Assembly (NCBI RefSeq): GCF_000372365.1
Contig: NZ_AQUU01000011.1
Span: forward strand, 26,344-90,343
DNA length: 64,000 nucleotides
Source: Aggregatibacter actinomycetemcomitans DSM 8324
GTDB taxonomy: Bacteria > Pseudomonadota > Gammaproteobacteria > Enterobacterales > Pasteurellaceae
Reading direction: 5' to 3'
Shown here: positions 1 through 8,752 of the stretch, piece by piece
How positions within the stretch are numbered: position 1 is the stretch's first letter
Layout of the letters: every line of letters begins with the position of its first letter
Made by a program: the position numbers and the translations under genes
The notes under the pieces: model-generated
Told to the model about the DNA's origin: nothing
The model's input: the letters and a program-made list of their open reading frames with translations, nothing else
Databases searched by the model: none

Positions 1-131
1 ATGACATTCTTGCCGCCAAAGAAGCCGGCGTTCGTGGCATCCGCCTCATGCGCGCCGCCAACTCCACATATCAACCGATGCCAACCCTCGGTGGCTACGG
101 CGAAGAAGTGTTAATTAACTCAAGCTACTAG
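1..131 (+). CDS. aphA: Class B acid phosphatase AphA, C-terminal end (partial)
   Basis: Reading from base 3, an open frame enters from the left edge and stops at TAG 129-131, giving 42 residues. They include [20 protein letters not shown] and end [12 protein letters not shown], which closely follows the tail of class B non-specific acid phosphatases (AphA: RGIRILRASNSTY, then FGEEVIVNSEY). That family is a periplasmic HAD-fold phosphatase that releases phosphate from nucleotides and sugar phosphates. The catalytic part lies outside the window, so integrity cannot be judged. A USS-pair terminator follows 25 bases later. Confidence 0.8.
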   Translation, partial: DILAAKEAGVRGIRLMRAANSTYQPMPTLGGYGEEVLINSSY

Positions 132-156
132 TTTTTAAAAACACATAAAAAGATAG

Positions 157-198
157 CCGCACTTTGAAGGAGCCCCCTCAAAGTGCGGTCGTTTTTTT
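157..198 (+). terminator. Terminator made of a head-to-head USS pair (after aphA)
   Basis: CCGCACTTTGA (157-167) pairs perfectly with TCAAAGTGCGG (178-188), an 11-bp stem with a 10-base loop, and is followed by a seven-T run. Both arms carry the uptake-signal core. Confidence 0.85.
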
Positions 199-218
199 AC
201 GATGAATTTCAGCCTCGG

Positions 219-335
219 TTAGAAGCAGATTTCGATAGAAGCGGCAGAGTTGCGACCCGGGACGTAGAAGCGTTCAACGCCTAATCCGTCTCTATCAATG
301 TTGTTTTCAGCAAAACGGAGAATTCCAAATGTCAA
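219..335 (-). pseudogene. Decayed C-terminal end of a possible TonB-dependent receptor
   Basis: On the minus strand an open stretch ends with GVERFYVPGRN followed by an alternating segment ending in ICF and a stop (TAA at 221-219). A (Y/R)F(Y)xPGRN motif followed by a short beta strand ending in Phe is typical of the last strand of TonB-dependent outer-membrane receptors. Upstream the frame meets a stop, and no receptor body is present, so this is a remnant. The rest of 199-512 shows no gene. Assignment rests on one short motif. Confidence 0.35.
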
Positions 336-512
336 CTGCTAAAACAACGCTCATAAGGTCAACCACACGAACAATAATGTACCATAGCGCGGTCCAGACG
401 TATTACCTATTGCATAAAAGGTTAATTTCTCTAAAAAAACATAAATTTTGGGGACAAAACAAATGTACTCATTTATGGTAAATTGAAAATGAACACAGTG
501 TTTTTTAACAAA

Positions 513-830
513 TTACTTATTGTTGTCTAAAATCCGGCTGATTAATTTCAGCCACCGTACCGCTAAATCCCGTTGTGTCACACTCGCATTAAAAATCGGA
601 TCTTCACCCAATACGCCACAAGGCAACTCTTTCGGAATATCGCCACGCCCATAGGCTTCATAATCCTCGCGCCAATCGCCGTCAAAATAATAACGTTATA
701 AGGCTTCCATTTTTGGTAAAAACGCCTGCCATTTTTCAAAAAACGTTTCCGCTTCAGCAAGAAAATCATTGGATTCGCTCAAAATGGCTTCCATTTCGGT
801 GATTTGCTCTAAACGTGCTTTCGATAACAT
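513..830 (-). pseudogene. DUF4298-type protein, broken by one nonsense codon
   Basis: From ATG 830-828 the frame reads MLSKARLEQITEMEAILSES and continues to a natural-looking end at TAA 515-513, 106 codons in all, interrupted once by TAA at 698-696 (codon 45), between MEAL and RYYFDGDWREDYEAYG. A single base change from GAA (Glu) would restore it. The sequence resembles the small DUF4298 proteins (YYxGDWxEDYEA, then KELPCGVLGED); their function is not known. Upstream, 1107-872, is another broken gene, so this strand carries a decayed pair. The otherwise clean reading frame suggests a recent lesion. Confidence 0.65.
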
Positions 831-871
831 TTAACCTCCAAAACGCCTGCAAAAATAACCGCACTTTCATC

Positions 872-1107
872 TCAAAAGTGCCCTCCTACAACTTGGACAG
901 AGAAAATATTGGGCTCTGTACTGCACAGACTCAAATTGTTTAGTTCCCTCGGTTCCAAATACAGTTTAAGACGCTCACCACAACCACAGCCTAAATCTAA
1001 GACTTGCCCTGTAACTACGGTTTCATTCAGACTGCAGGAGTTACCGCACAGTTTTTGATAAAGCACAAAAAAACCACTTTATCATACACGTTTTGCTTTT
1101 CCGGCAT
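872..1107 (-). pseudogene. Remnant of a class I SAM-dependent methyltransferase
   Basis: The start ATG (1107-1105) begins MPEKQNVYDKVVFF; a frame change near 1063 leads into LYQKLCGNS, SLNETV and VLDLGCGCGERLKLYLE. The N-terminal NVYD, then YQKL, then SLNE order followed by the motif I (VLDLGCGCG) is that of small class I methyltransferases. The frame breaks near the beginning and the sequence stops being recognisable right after motif I, so only the N-terminal fifth survives. It starts 2 bases after the mtr stop codon, so it was probably translated from the mtr transcript once. Confidence 0.6.
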
Positions 1108-1108
1108 A

Positions 1109-2353
1109 TTATCCTTTGAAATCCGAGAGCCAGCCGAATTGCAATGCCACTTGCACGAAGATATTCAATAACCCGAACAGGATCACGAAATAAATCATGA
1201 AGTTGCCGCCATGCACGCGATATGTCGCGTTCGGGAATTTTTTGCGGCTGGCTTTTGCCAATAACGCGGGCACAATTGCCGCCCAAATGGTGGCTGCCAA
1301 ACCAGCGTAACCGATGGCAAGCACGAAACCGAAAGGAAATTGCAAGCTCAGCAATAGAGGTGGCAGGAAGGTAACCAATGTGGTTTTGGTGCGTCCTAAA
1401 CGGCTGTCATCGAATTTACATAGATCGGCGATGTAATCGAACAAGCCTAAGGTGACGCCGAGGAAGGAACTGGCGATTGCCATATAGGCGAAGAAATTCA
1501 GAATAATACCGATGTAATCCGTTTGAATGTATTTGCTCAACGCTTCCAGTAACGCCGCGACGTCACCGCCCTTGGCGATGACCGGGGCGAACTCGGCGCG
1601 CGGTAAGTTACCTTGAATGGCAAGTTGCCACAAAATGTAAACGACAAGCCCCAAACCGGTGCCGAGGAAAATGGATTTCATCACGCGGTTGCCGTCACGA
1701 TCGTAATATTTCACCAGGCTCGGCACGTTGCCGTGGAAGCCGAAAGACACCAAACACACGGGAAGTGCGGTCAAAATATAAGGTAAATATTGCTGTTCGC
1801 CTTGTGCGACGGTGTTAAATAAAACGTCGATTTTCACAGAGCTTAATAATCCGGCGGTGGACAGAAAAAAGGAAATCACCATGCCGGCGATAAGCACGGT
1901 ACTGAAGCGATCAACGGCTTTTGTGGAGAGCCATACAAACGCTGCCAAAACAATGCAGAAAATCAGCGAACCTGCGCTGCGCCCGACTTCTACGTTTTCA
2001 CCCAGTTGATTGAGGAAACTTTCTGTAATGCTGCCACCTGAGGTGATATAGGCATACGTTAAAATATACAGTACGAATGCCACGGACAAACCGTTAATGA
2101 CATTCCAGCCTCTACCCAACAAATCGGTGACGATAGTGTCGAAACTGGCGCCGGTGGGATAATGTAAGTTAGCTTCTAAAATCATCAAGCCTGATGTGGT
2201 CATGCAGAACCAGGTGTAAATTAAGATGACGATGGAACCGGCAAACCAAATGCCGGCGGTGGAGGTGGGATTGGCGAGCATTCCCGCACCGATCGCCGTA
2301 CCGGTGATAATCATCGCGCCGCCAAGTAACGAAGGGCGTTTTGCAGTCGTCAT
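1109..2353 (-). CDS. mtr: Tryptophan permease Mtr (HAAAP family)
   Basis: A 414-residue inner-membrane proton symporter that imports tryptophan (possibly indole). Length equals that of E. coli Mtr, and long blocks match it: SLLGGAMIITGTAIGAGM near residues 8-25, TWFCMTTSGLMILEANLHYP, LYILTYAYI, SFGFHGNVPSL, SSFLGVTLGLFDY and IGYAGLAATIWAAIVPALL. Eleven hydrophobic segments are typical of the family; TyrP is the alternative but fits less well at these blocks. Start ATG 2353-2351 has AAGGAA eight bases upstream. Divergent from ppa; no clear Trp or TyrR operator was found in 2354-2514. Confidence 0.9.
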   Translation of the reverse strand: MTTAKRPSLLGGAMIITGTAIGAGMLANPTSTAGIWFAGSIVILIYTWFCMTTSGLMILEANLHYPTGASFDTIVTDLLGRGWNVINGLSVAFVLYILTYAYITSGGSITESFLNQLGENVEVGRSAGSLIFCIVLAAFVWLSTKAVDRFSTVLIAGMVISFFLSTAGLLSSVKIDVLFNTVAQGEQQYLPYILTALPVCLVSFGFHGNVPSLVKYYDRDGNRVMKSIFLGTGLGLVVYILWQLAIQGNLPRAEFAPVIAKGGDVAALLEALSKYIQTDYIGIILNFFAYMAIASSFLGVTLGLFDYIADLCKFDDSRLGRTKTTLVTFLPPLLLSLQFPFGFVLAIGYAGLAATIWAAIVPALLAKASRKKFPNATYRVHGGNFMIYFVILFGLLNIFVQVALQFGWLSDFKG

Positions 2354-2514
2354 AATGCTGTTCCTTTTATAAGAAAATTTGAACTATTATAATAGTGCAA
2401 ATAGAAAAGACAATAGATTTTAATTTGTCGATTCATGTCGTGTAACTCGACAAAGGAAGCCGATTCCCGCTATAATTGGTCAGCTTTATTGACACTCAAC
2501 AGAAGGAATAGCAA

Positions 2515-3042
2515 ATGGGCTTAGAAAGAGTACCGGCAGGTAAAGCATTACCTGATGATATTTATGTTGTCATCGAAATCCCTGCAAACTCAGATCCGAT
2601 TAAATACGAAGTTGACAAAGAAACCGGCACATTATTTGTGGACCGTTTCATGGCAACGGCAATGTTCTATCCTGCCAACTATGGTTATGTGAACAACACC
2701 CTTTCTTCCGACGGCGACCCGGTTGACGTTTTAGTGCCGACTCCGTATCCGTTACAACCGGGTTCGGTCATTCGTTGCCGTCCTGTAGGTGTGTTAAAGA
2801 TGACCGATGAAGCCGGCGGCGATGCGAAAGTGGTTGCCGTACCGCACACCAAATTGAGCAAAGAATATGATCACATTCAAGATGTAGGCGATTTACCTGC
2901 ATTGTTAAAAGCACAAATCCAGCACTTCTTCGAAAGCTATAAAGCTTTAGAAACAGGTAAATGGGTGAAAGTGGAAGGCTGGGAAGGCGTTGAAGCCGCC
3001 CGTCATGAAATCCTTGATTCATTTGAACGTGCAAAAAAATAA
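2515..3042 (+). CDS. ppa: Inorganic pyrophosphatase
   Basis: Cytoplasmic Mg-dependent enzyme that hydrolyses pyrophosphate to two phosphates and so pulls biosynthetic reactions forward. 175 residues, the usual length of the hexameric family I enzyme. The signature DGDPVDVLV is at residues 66-74, with the further metal and substrate residues in [16 protein letters not shown] and [11 protein letters not shown] (Asp98, Asp103). Start ATG follows GAAGGAATAGCAA. It stands alone with its own terminator. Confidence 0.97.
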   Translation: MGLERVPAGKALPDDIYVVIEIPANSDPIKYEVDKETGTLFVDRFMATAMFYPANYGYVNNTLSSDGDPVDVLVPTPYPLQPGSVIRCRPVGVLKMTDEAGGDAKVVAVPHTKLSKEYDHIQDVGDLPALLKAQIQHFFESYKALETGKWVKVEGWEGVEAARHEILDSFERAKK

Positions 3043-3059
3043 TTGAAATCTTTTTACCA

Positions 3060-3087
3060 CCGCCCTTTTTCAGAAGGGCGGTTTTTT
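3060..3087 (+). terminator. Rho-independent terminator of ppa
   Basis: CCGCCCTT (3060-3067) pairs with AAGGGCGG (3074-3081), followed by TTTTTT. It lies 18 bases after the ppa stop. Confidence 0.9.
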
Positions 3088-3117
3088 ACACACAATCAAC
3101 CTTATTGAGGAAAATCT

Positions 3118-3891
3118 ATGTCTAGATTAGGCAAAATGCTCGTATTAGTTTCAACTATCGGCATCTTAACCGCTTGTGCGGATTCTGCTTCCATTAACCA
3201 AGAAGCGGCTACGGGCTACGCACAAATGATCAGCCAGGCGCAAGCACACGGGCAAGTGGATAACAAATCAAAAACTGCACAGCGTGTACGCAAAATCTTT
3301 AACAAGATGGTGCCGTATGCCAATGCCGAAAACAAAACAGGACAAGCCTTTGACTGGCAAATTTCTGTCATCAAGTCCAAAGAACTTAACGCTTGGGCGA
3401 TGCCCGGCGGGAAAATGGCGTTTTACACCGGTTTAGTAGATAACTTACGTTTAACCGATGATGAAATCGCCACCGTAATGGGACATGAAATGGCACATGC
3501 CTTAAAAGAACATGGTAAGAAAAAAGCCAATATCGGTCAATTCACCGATGTTGTCGCCAGTGTTGCACAAGAAGCGTTAGCCACGAAAATCGGCGCTGAC
3601 AGCAGTTCAATGGTAGTGGGCTTAGCCAAAGACTGGGGCTTGGACAAACCGTATTCCCGTAGCGCGGAAACCGAAGCCGATGAAGTCGGTTTAATATTAA
3701 TGGCAAAATCCGGTTACAACCCTGAAGCGGCACCGAAATTGTGGGACAAAATGCAAAAAGCCTCAACCGGCTCTCAAGGTATCTTAGACAAATTAAGTTC
3801 AACTCACCCAAGCGACAAAGATCGCCAAGAGAACTTAGTACGCTTAATGCCTGAAGCGGTTGCCTTATACAAACAAAGCAGAAAACGCTAA
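3118..3891 (+). CDS. loiP: M48-family periplasmic metalloprotease, lipoprotein (LoiP/YggG-like)
   Basis: 257 residues. The N-terminus is a lipoprotein signal with lipobox ILTAC (Cys20), so the protein should be anchored to a membrane facing the periplasm. The zinc motif HEMAH is at residues 123-127 and the third ligand is the Glu in ETEADEVG (about 186), the M48 arrangement. Blocks NAWAMPGGKMAFYTGL and LxxTHPSD match LoiP/YggG, a protease of the envelope stress network in E. coli. Substrate here is unknown. The specific LoiP name is an inference; the M48 family is certain. Confidence 0.85.
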   Translation: MSRLGKMLVLVSTIGILTACADSASINQEAATGYAQMISQAQAHGQVDNKSKTAQRVRKIFNKMVPYANAENKTGQAFDWQISVIKSKELNAWAMPGGKMAFYTGLVDNLRLTDDEIATVMGHEMAHALKEHGKKKANIGQFTDVVASVAQEALATKIGADSSSMVVGLAKDWGLDKPYSRSAETEADEVGLILMAKSGYNPEAAPKLWDKMQKASTGSQGILDKLSSTHPSDKDRQENLVRLMPEAVALYKQSRKR

Positions 3892-3902
3892 TCCTAATTA
3901 GC

Positions 3903-3938
3903 AAAAAAGTGCGGTCACTTTCTTCGGCGTTTTTTAAA
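3903..3938 (+). terminator. Weak hairpin with single USS after the M48 protease
   Basis: AAAGTG (3906-3911), loop CGGT, CACTTT (3916-3921): the USS itself folds into a 6-bp stem. TTCGGCG and a six-T run follow. Weak, but placed 12 bases after the stop codon. Bases 3939-4280 hold nothing I can identify: AT-rich, no coding frame of note. Confidence 0.4.
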
Positions 3939-4284
3939 TTCACCCAATATTCTGTAGCAGTTGCACAAAACCTGAAACTGAATTTTAACTTGCAGTAAAA
4001 TAACATGCCTAGCCTGGTAATATAGGGTTAAAGGTATTTCTTTTGGTTCATTTTGGTGGATTTTCCCTAAAATTTTCCATGATTGAAAATTTGAATTAAC
4101 TTTTGCGAATTAACGTTAGGCTACCAACAACTCTTGTTCGTACTTCATTCTCTCATTGGGCTATTTGAAATAGCTTTTGGAAATTTTTTTAGGGCTGAGT
4201 AGAGTTATGCCGATTAACTCGTATTAGACGCGTTAAATTGTCCTTGTGTGCCAAAAACCGATTTTAACACCAGTCCCTTTGCGC

Positions 4285-4290
4285 TATACT
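4285..4290 (+). promoter_or_regulatory. Probable -10 element for the riboswitch-ribB transcript
   Basis: TATACT lies about 11 bases before the conserved 5' end of the FMN aptamer. No good -35 hexamer is visible 17 bases upstream. Confidence 0.5.
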
Positions 4291-4298
4291 AGGCGCGC

Positions 4299-4476
4299 AT
4301 TCTCAGGGCAGGGTGAAAGTCCCTACCGGTGGTAAGCATGAAGGAATGTTTCAATGCAAGCCCACGAGCGTTTATCGACAAAAGTGCGGTCGTTTTTGAC
4401 GGCGTTTTTTCGATAAAGTCAGCAGATTTGGTGCGAATCCAAAGCCGACAGTGACAGTCTGGATGAAAGAGAATAA
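4299..4476 (+). ncRNA. FMN riboswitch (RFN element)
   Basis: All conserved blocks of the FMN aptamer are visible in order: CAGGGCAGGGTGAAAGTCCC, TACCGGTGGTAAG, AAGCCCACGAGCG, then the variable hairpin, then CAGATTTGGTGCGAATCC, AAGCCGACAGTGACAGTC and TGGATGAAAGAG. It binds FMN and shuts down the gene behind it, here ribB. The variable arm (about 4371-4421) is long, pairs TTTATCGA with TCGATAAA at its base, and contains a full USS (AAAAGTGCGGT). A hairpin follows at 4484-4505. Confidence 0.95.
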
Positions 4477-4483
4477 AAAAGCA

Positions 4484-4520
4484 GCACAGGTTTGTTCAAA
4501 CCTGTGTTCGTCCTTTTTAT
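4484..4520 (+). terminator. Hairpin of the FMN riboswitch expression platform
   Basis: CACAGGTTT (4485-4493) pairs with AAACCTGTG (4498-4506), a 9-bp stem with a four-base loop; after CGTCC come five Ts. It is placed between aptamer and ribB start codon, as expected for a regulated terminator. I infer the switching; an antiterminator partner was not worked out. Confidence 0.7.
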
Positions 4521-4570
4521 CGTCCGCCCTGATTCTGGTATAAATTCATCTTATTAAAAAGGCATTTACT

Positions 4571-5215
4571 ATGAATCAGTCATTATTATCCCCGTTCGGC
4601 ACCGCTGAAGAACGTGTCAAAGCCGCCATCGACGCCTTCAAACAAGGCGACGGCGTCCTTGTGTTAGACGATGAGAATCGCGAAAACGAAGGCGATTTAA
4701 TCTTCCCCGCCGAAACCATTACCGCCGCCCAAATGGCAAAACTTATCCGCTACGGCAGCGGCATCGTGTGTTTATGTATCACCGACGAATTGTGCAAACA
4801 ACTGGATTTACCTCCGATGGTAAACCACAACACCAGCGTGAATAAAACTGCCTTTACCGTCACCATTGAAGCTGCCGAAGGGGTTTCCACCGGGGTGTCT
4901 GCCGCCGACCGCGTGACCACCATTAAAGCCGCCATTGCCGACGGCGCCAAACCGAGCGATTTACACCGCCCGGGACACGTTTTCCCATTACGTGCCGCCC
5001 CGAACGGTGTACTACAACGCAACGGTCACACAGAAGCGGCGGTGGATTTGGCACGTTTAGCAGGCTATAAAGAAGCGGGCGTGATCTGCGAAATCACCAA
5101 CGACGACGGCACCATGGCAAGAGCGCCGGAACTGGTGGAATTCGTGAAACAACAGGGTTATGCGATTGTGACTATTGAAGACTTGATTACATACCGTCAG
5201 AAATATCACTGCTAA
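4571..5215 (+). CDS. ribB: 3,4-dihydroxy-2-butanone-4-phosphate synthase
   Basis: Converts ribulose 5-phosphate to 3,4-dihydroxy-2-butanone 4-phosphate plus formate, the four-carbon precursor of riboflavin. 214 residues, so the stand-alone enzyme and not the RibBA fusion. Acidic metal loop [13 protein letters not shown] is at residues 33-45, and [11 protein letters not shown] (His136) supplies the catalytic His. Also present: [11 protein letters not shown] and a C-terminal Glu motif CEITNDDG. Expression should follow the FMN riboswitch directly upstream. Confidence 0.96.
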   Translation: MNQSLLSPFGTAEERVKAAIDAFKQGDGVLVLDDENRENEGDLIFPAETITAAQMAKLIRYGSGIVCLCITDELCKQLDLPPMVNHNTSVNKTAFTVTIEAAEGVSTGVSAADRVTTIKAAIADGAKPSDLHRPGHVFPLRAAPNGVLQRNGHTEAAVDLARLAGYKEAGVICEITNDDGTMARAPELVEFVKQQGYAIVTIEDLITYRQKYHC

Positions 5216-5239
5216 ACGGCTTTGCTAAAAATCTAAACT

Positions 5240-5284
5240 AAAGTGCGGTTAAAATTCACGATGGATTTTAACCGCACTTTTTTA
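5240..5284. terminator. Bidirectional USS-pair terminator between ribB and trpS
   Basis: AAAGTGCGGTTAAAAT (from 5240) pairs with ATTTTAACCGCACTTT (to 5280), a 16-bp stem with a loop of about nine bases and T runs outside on both strands. Serves the convergent ribB (+) and trpS (-). Confidence 0.85.
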
Positions 5285-5301
5285 CTTCTGTTTAAGATTA
5301 A

Positions 5302-6306
5302 TCACTTCGCCGCAATAAACCCGACGGCTTCATACACTTTCACCAGTGTTGCTCGCGCGCGGGCTTGAGCTTTTTTTGCGCCTTCTTTGGCGATTTGGTG
5401 CAGTAATACCTCATTGTTGCGGAAATGGTGGTAGCGTTCCTGCAGGGTGGTCAACATGGCGGAGACTTCTTCTGCCACCGCGCCTTTTAAGTGACCATAC
5501 ATTTTGCCTTCAAATTCCTGTTCAAGTTCTGCGATAGTTTTGCCGCTGACACCGGACAGAATATCCAGCAAATTTGACACGCCTGCTTTGTTTTTCACAT
5601 CATAACGAATCACCGGCGGCTCGTCGGAGTCGGTCACTGCGCGTTTGATTTTCTTGGCGACCGCTTTCGGGTCTTCCAATAAGCCGATGACGTTGTTGCG
5701 GTTTTCGTCGGATTTGGACATTTTCTTTTCCGGTTCCAACAATGACATCACGCGCGCGCCCGCTTTCGGGATAAACACTTCCGGCACGGCAAAGTGCGGT
5801 CCGTATAAGGCGTTAAAACGTTGGGCGATGTCGCGGGTGATTTCCAAATGTTGTTTTTGGTCTTCGCCCACCGGCACTTGATTGGCTTGGTAAAGCAAAA
5901 TATCCGCCGCCATTAACACCGGATAAGTGAACAAACCCACGTTGACATTTTCCGCATAACGGGTGGATTTATCTTTAAATTGGGTCATGCGGCTCATTTC
6001 GCCGAAATAGGTGTAGCAATTTAACACCCAAGCCAGTTGCGCGTGTTCCGGCACATGGGATTGAATGAAAATGGTGGATTTCGCCGGGTCGATGCCGCAG
6101 GCTAAATAGAGCGCCAACACGTCTAAGGTCGCTTTGCGTAATGCCGCCGGATCCTGGCGCACGGTGATGGCGTGCTGATCCACGATACAAAACAGGCATT
6201 CGTAATCATCCTGCATTTTTACCCACTGACGTAACGCACCGAGGTAGTTACCGATAGTCAATTCACCCGATGGCTGTACACCGCTGAACACGATAGGTTT
6301 GCTCAT
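5302..6306 (-). CDS. trpS: Tryptophanyl-tRNA synthetase
   Basis: Charges tRNA-Trp with tryptophan using ATP. 334 residues from the chosen start. Class I signatures: [13 protein letters not shown] (the HIGH-like motif, residues 12-24) and KKMSKS. Also MAADILLY and [12 protein letters not shown], standard for TrpS. The frame is open 21 codons further upstream, but ATG 6306-6304 has AAGGATG at the right distance and gives the family N-terminus [14 protein letters not shown]. Confidence 0.96.
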   Translation of the reverse strand: MSKPIVFSGVQPSGELTIGNYLGALRQWVKMQDDYECLFCIVDQHAITVRQDPAALRKATLDVLALYLACGIDPAKSTIFIQSHVPEHAQLAWVLNCYTYFGEMSRMTQFKDKSTRYAENVNVGLFTYPVLMAADILLYQANQVPVGEDQKQHLEITRDIAQRFNALYGPHFAVPEVFIPKAGARVMSLLEPEKKMSKSDENRNNVIGLLEDPKAVAKKIKRAVTDSDEPPVIRYDVKNKAGVSNLLDILSGVSGKTIAELEQEFEGKMYGHLKGAVAEEVSAMLTTLQERYHHFRNNEVLLHQIAKEGAKKAQARARATLVKVYEAVGFIAAK

Positions 6307-6480
6307 TTTTACATCCTTAATTTTTTTAAATCTTGTTATTGATAACTCGCGATGGCGCGCGTTTCTCAACCTCAGTTGTTCGAAACATTTTAATACATTG
6401 ATATTTCAAAAATATTTTGCTTTTTTCCATTCACAGGGGAAAGAAAGTGGTTGATTAGGCAGATAAAAAAAGTGACAAGC

Positions 6481-7842
6481 CTAATCTTCCTCCTCATGAG
6501 CAAATAAAGCCTCAATAAATTCTTCTGCGTTGAATTCGCGTAAATCTTCAATTTTTTCGCCGACGCCAATGTAGCGGATCGGCAGGTTGAATTGGTCGGC
6601 GATGGCGAAAATCACGCCGCCTTTGGCGGTACCGTCCAGTTTGGTCAGGCTGATGCCGGTTAAGCCCACCGCTTCATTGAACAATTTGGCTTGGCTGATG
6701 GCGTTTTGACCGGTGCCTGCATCCAATGTGAGCATAATTTCGTGCGGGGCGCTTTCGTCGTATTTTTTCATGACGCGGACAATTTTTTTCAACTCGTCCA
6801 TCAGGTTATTTTTATTTTGCAGACGCCCTGCGGTGTCGGCGATCAGAATGTCGATATTACGCGCCGCCGCCGATTGCATGGCATCAAAAATCACCGAGGC
6901 GGAATCGGAGCCGGTGCTTTGCGCCACCACCGGAATGTGATTGCGTTCGCCCCACACCTGCAACTGCTCCACTGCCGCCGCGCGGAAGGTATCGCCCGCC
7001 GCCAACATGACGGATTTGCCTTCCATTTGGAATTTGCGCGCCAACTTGCCGATGGTGGTGGTTTTGCCCACGCCGTTTACGCCCACCATCAAAATCACAT
7101 AAGGCTTTTTGCTGCCGTCGATGTGCAACGGTTGCGCCACCGGTTTCAGGATTTCGCCCATTTCCAATTTTAGCTGTTGATACAGTGAATCCGCATTTTG
7201 CAACTGTTGGCGGGTAGCGTGTTGGGTCAGATTATTGATAATTTTGGTGGTGGTCGGCACGCCGATGTCGGCGATAAGTAACTGTTCTTCCAATTCCTCG
7301 AACAAGTCGTCGTCGATTTTTTTGCCTAAGAAAAAGCTACGGAAGCCCGCACCGATATTTTGTTTGGTTTTCACCAAGCCTTTTAATAAGCGACTGAAAA
7401 AGCCGCCTTCACTTGGTTTTTCCTGCGTTTCCACCATGTCGGCAACGGCGCTGTCTTCTTCGTGAGATTCATTGGAAATTTCCACCGCACTTTCGGCTTG
7501 TGCTTCCGTTTCGTCGTCTAAAAGTGCGGTCGAATTTGCAATCGTTTCTTCAATGACCGGATTAGATTCAACACCAACGTCAACTGGCGTTTCATCTGAT
7601 GGCACAGGCTGTGAAGCGTGCACCATCGATGTATCTTCCGTTAATGTATTTTCGGTCTCTGCTTCCTCCGGAAGTGCGGTGTTTTTTTCCGCTGTTTCTT
7701 GCGCTTCAGGTTGTGATTCTTGAACGTAATGACTCGTTTTTTCTTGTGATGCTTGTTCCTTCGGTTCTTCGGATTCTTCCTGTTTATTTTTACCTAATCC
7801 GAACCAAGACCAAAAACCGCCTTTTTTCTTTTCATCCGGCAT
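6481..7842 (-). CDS. ftsY: Signal recognition particle receptor FtsY
   Basis: SRP receptor GTPase that delivers nascent membrane proteins to the translocon. 453 residues from ATG 7842. An acidic, low-complexity N-terminal A domain (to about 165, many Glu and Ser) is followed by the NG domain: GVNGVGKTTTIGK (G1), DTFRAAAVEQL, DTAGR (G3) and TKLDGTAKGG (G4/G5). The codon for a longer open frame exists at 7953 but would overlap rsmD and lacks family similarity. Two USS copies sit inside the acidic linker, where sequence constraint is low. Divergent from rsmD, the usual pairing. Confidence 0.95.
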   Translation of the reverse strand: MPDEKKKGGFWSWFGLGKNKQEESEEPKEQASQEKTSHYVQESQPEAQETAEKNTALPEEAETENTLTEDTSMVHASQPVPSDETPVDVGVESNPVIEETIANSTALLDDETEAQAESAVEISNESHEEDSAVADMVETQEKPSEGGFFSRLLKGLVKTKQNIGAGFRSFFLGKKIDDDLFEELEEQLLIADIGVPTTTKIINNLTQHATRQQLQNADSLYQQLKLEMGEILKPVAQPLHIDGSKKPYVILMVGVNGVGKTTTIGKLARKFQMEGKSVMLAAGDTFRAAAVEQLQVWGERNHIPVVAQSTGSDSASVIFDAMQSAAARNIDILIADTAGRLQNKNNLMDELKKIVRVMKKYDESAPHEIMLTLDAGTGQNAISQAKLFNEAVGLTGISLTKLDGTAKGGVIFAIADQFNLPIRYIGVGEKIEDLREFNAEEFIEALFAHEEED

Positions 7843-7929
7843 AAATTGCCCACTCTCGCTTAAACTTGATAAAATGCCGGCTATTCTAACAAACAAGCCC
7901 CGATAAACTAAGCATAAATTCCGATTTAT

Positions 7930-8514
7930 ATGAAAAAACCAACAATTCCACAAGGCACGAAAGGCGAGGTGCGCATTATCGCCGGGTTATGGCGCGGGCG
8001 AAAATTGCCGGTGCTGTCTTACCAAGGGCTACGCCCCACTGGCGATCGCGTGAAAGAAACCTTGTTTAACTGGCTGATGCCTTACATTGCCGGCAGTGAA
8101 TGTTTGGATTGTTTCGCGGGCAGCGGTTCCCTCGGCTTTGAAGCCCTTTCCCGCCAAGCGTCGAAAGTGACCTTTCTCGAATTGGAAAAAGCGGTGGCGC
8201 ACCAGTTAACGAAAAATATTCAAACCCTGAAATGTGCCGACCGCGCGCAAGTGGTAAATCAAAACAGTTTGCAGTTTTTAAATCACCCGCAAAATCAACC
8301 GCACTTTGATGTGGTTTTTCTCGATCCGCCCTTCCATTTTGATTTGGCGGAACAAGCCATTGCGCTGTTGGCGCAACATCATTGGCTGCGTCCGCAAGCC
8401 TTGGTTTATGTGGAAACGGAAAAAGGCAAAGATCTTCAAGTACCCGCAACTTGGGCGTTATTGAAAGAAAAAGACAGTGGGCGGGTGAGCTATCGGTTGT
8501 ATCAGGCGGCATAA
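7930..8514 (+). CDS. rsmD: 16S rRNA (guanine-966 N2)-methyltransferase RsmD
   Basis: Methylates G966 of 16S rRNA in the 30S subunit. 194 residues. N-terminal GEVRIIAGLWRGRKLPV and LRPTGDRVKETLFNWL are hallmarks; motif I is DCFAGSGSLGFEAL and the catalytic motif FLDPPF. Lies head-to-head with ftsY with an 87-base promoter gap, as in E. coli. Confidence 0.94.
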   Translation: MKKPTIPQGTKGEVRIIAGLWRGRKLPVLSYQGLRPTGDRVKETLFNWLMPYIAGSECLDCFAGSGSLGFEALSRQASKVTFLELEKAVAHQLTKNIQTLKCADRAQVVNQNSLQFLNHPQNQPHFDVVFLDPPFHFDLAEQAIALLAQHHWLRPQALVYVETEKGKDLQVPATWALLKEKDSGRVSYRLYQAA

Positions 8515-8649
8515 ACGGGTTTAATAGGCGACGCTGTAAACGCAACCTCTTTCACCAAGATTTTCATAACAAATTCTTAAATTTCCCCCACATAAAATAA
8601 CATTTCAGCGCCAAGATGTTGTTTTTAATGCTATCAACTCATCGTACTT

Positions 8650-8665
8650 GTTGATCGTGATCACG
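8650..8665 (+). promoter_or_regulatory. CRP site candidate upstream of manX
   Basis: GTTGA-N6-TCACG matches TGTGA-N6-TCACA at 7 of 10 positions, and the 14-base palindrome ATCGTGATCACGAT (8654-8667) overlaps it. Its centre is about 60 bases before the predicted transcription start, the class I CRP position. Confidence 0.55.
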
Positions 8666-8682
8666 ATTTTTGAACTCTCTAT

Positions 8683-8710
8683 TTGACGACTTCCATCAAA
8701 TGAATACACT
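8683..8710 (+). promoter_or_regulatory. Sigma-70 promoter of manXYZ
   Basis: TTGACG (8683-8688), 16-base spacer, TACACT (8705-8710). Predicted start near 8717. Confidence 0.6.
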
Positions 8711-8720
8711 TAGCCATCAT

Positions 8721-8732
8721 GCAAACGTTTGC
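8721..8732 (+). promoter_or_regulatory. LacI/PurR-type operator in the manX leader
   Basis: Perfect palindrome GCAAACGTTTGC, flanked T and G, the form bound by LacI-family regulators (it nearly equals the PurR box). It covers the predicted start of transcription, so a repressor here would block manXYZ. Which regulator binds is unknown. Confidence 0.6.
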
Positions 8733-8752
8733 GACCGTTTTGAATTTTTCGC

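Noticed and set aside
872..1066. Intact small methyltransferase-like gene
   Set aside because: The true start ATG at 1107 lies in another frame and only motif I survives, so it is a remnant.
6691..7173. 160-residue open frame opposite ftsY
   Set aside because: Antisense to the conserved GTPase domain; His-rich, low-quality composition and no RBS. A shadow of ftsY codon usage.
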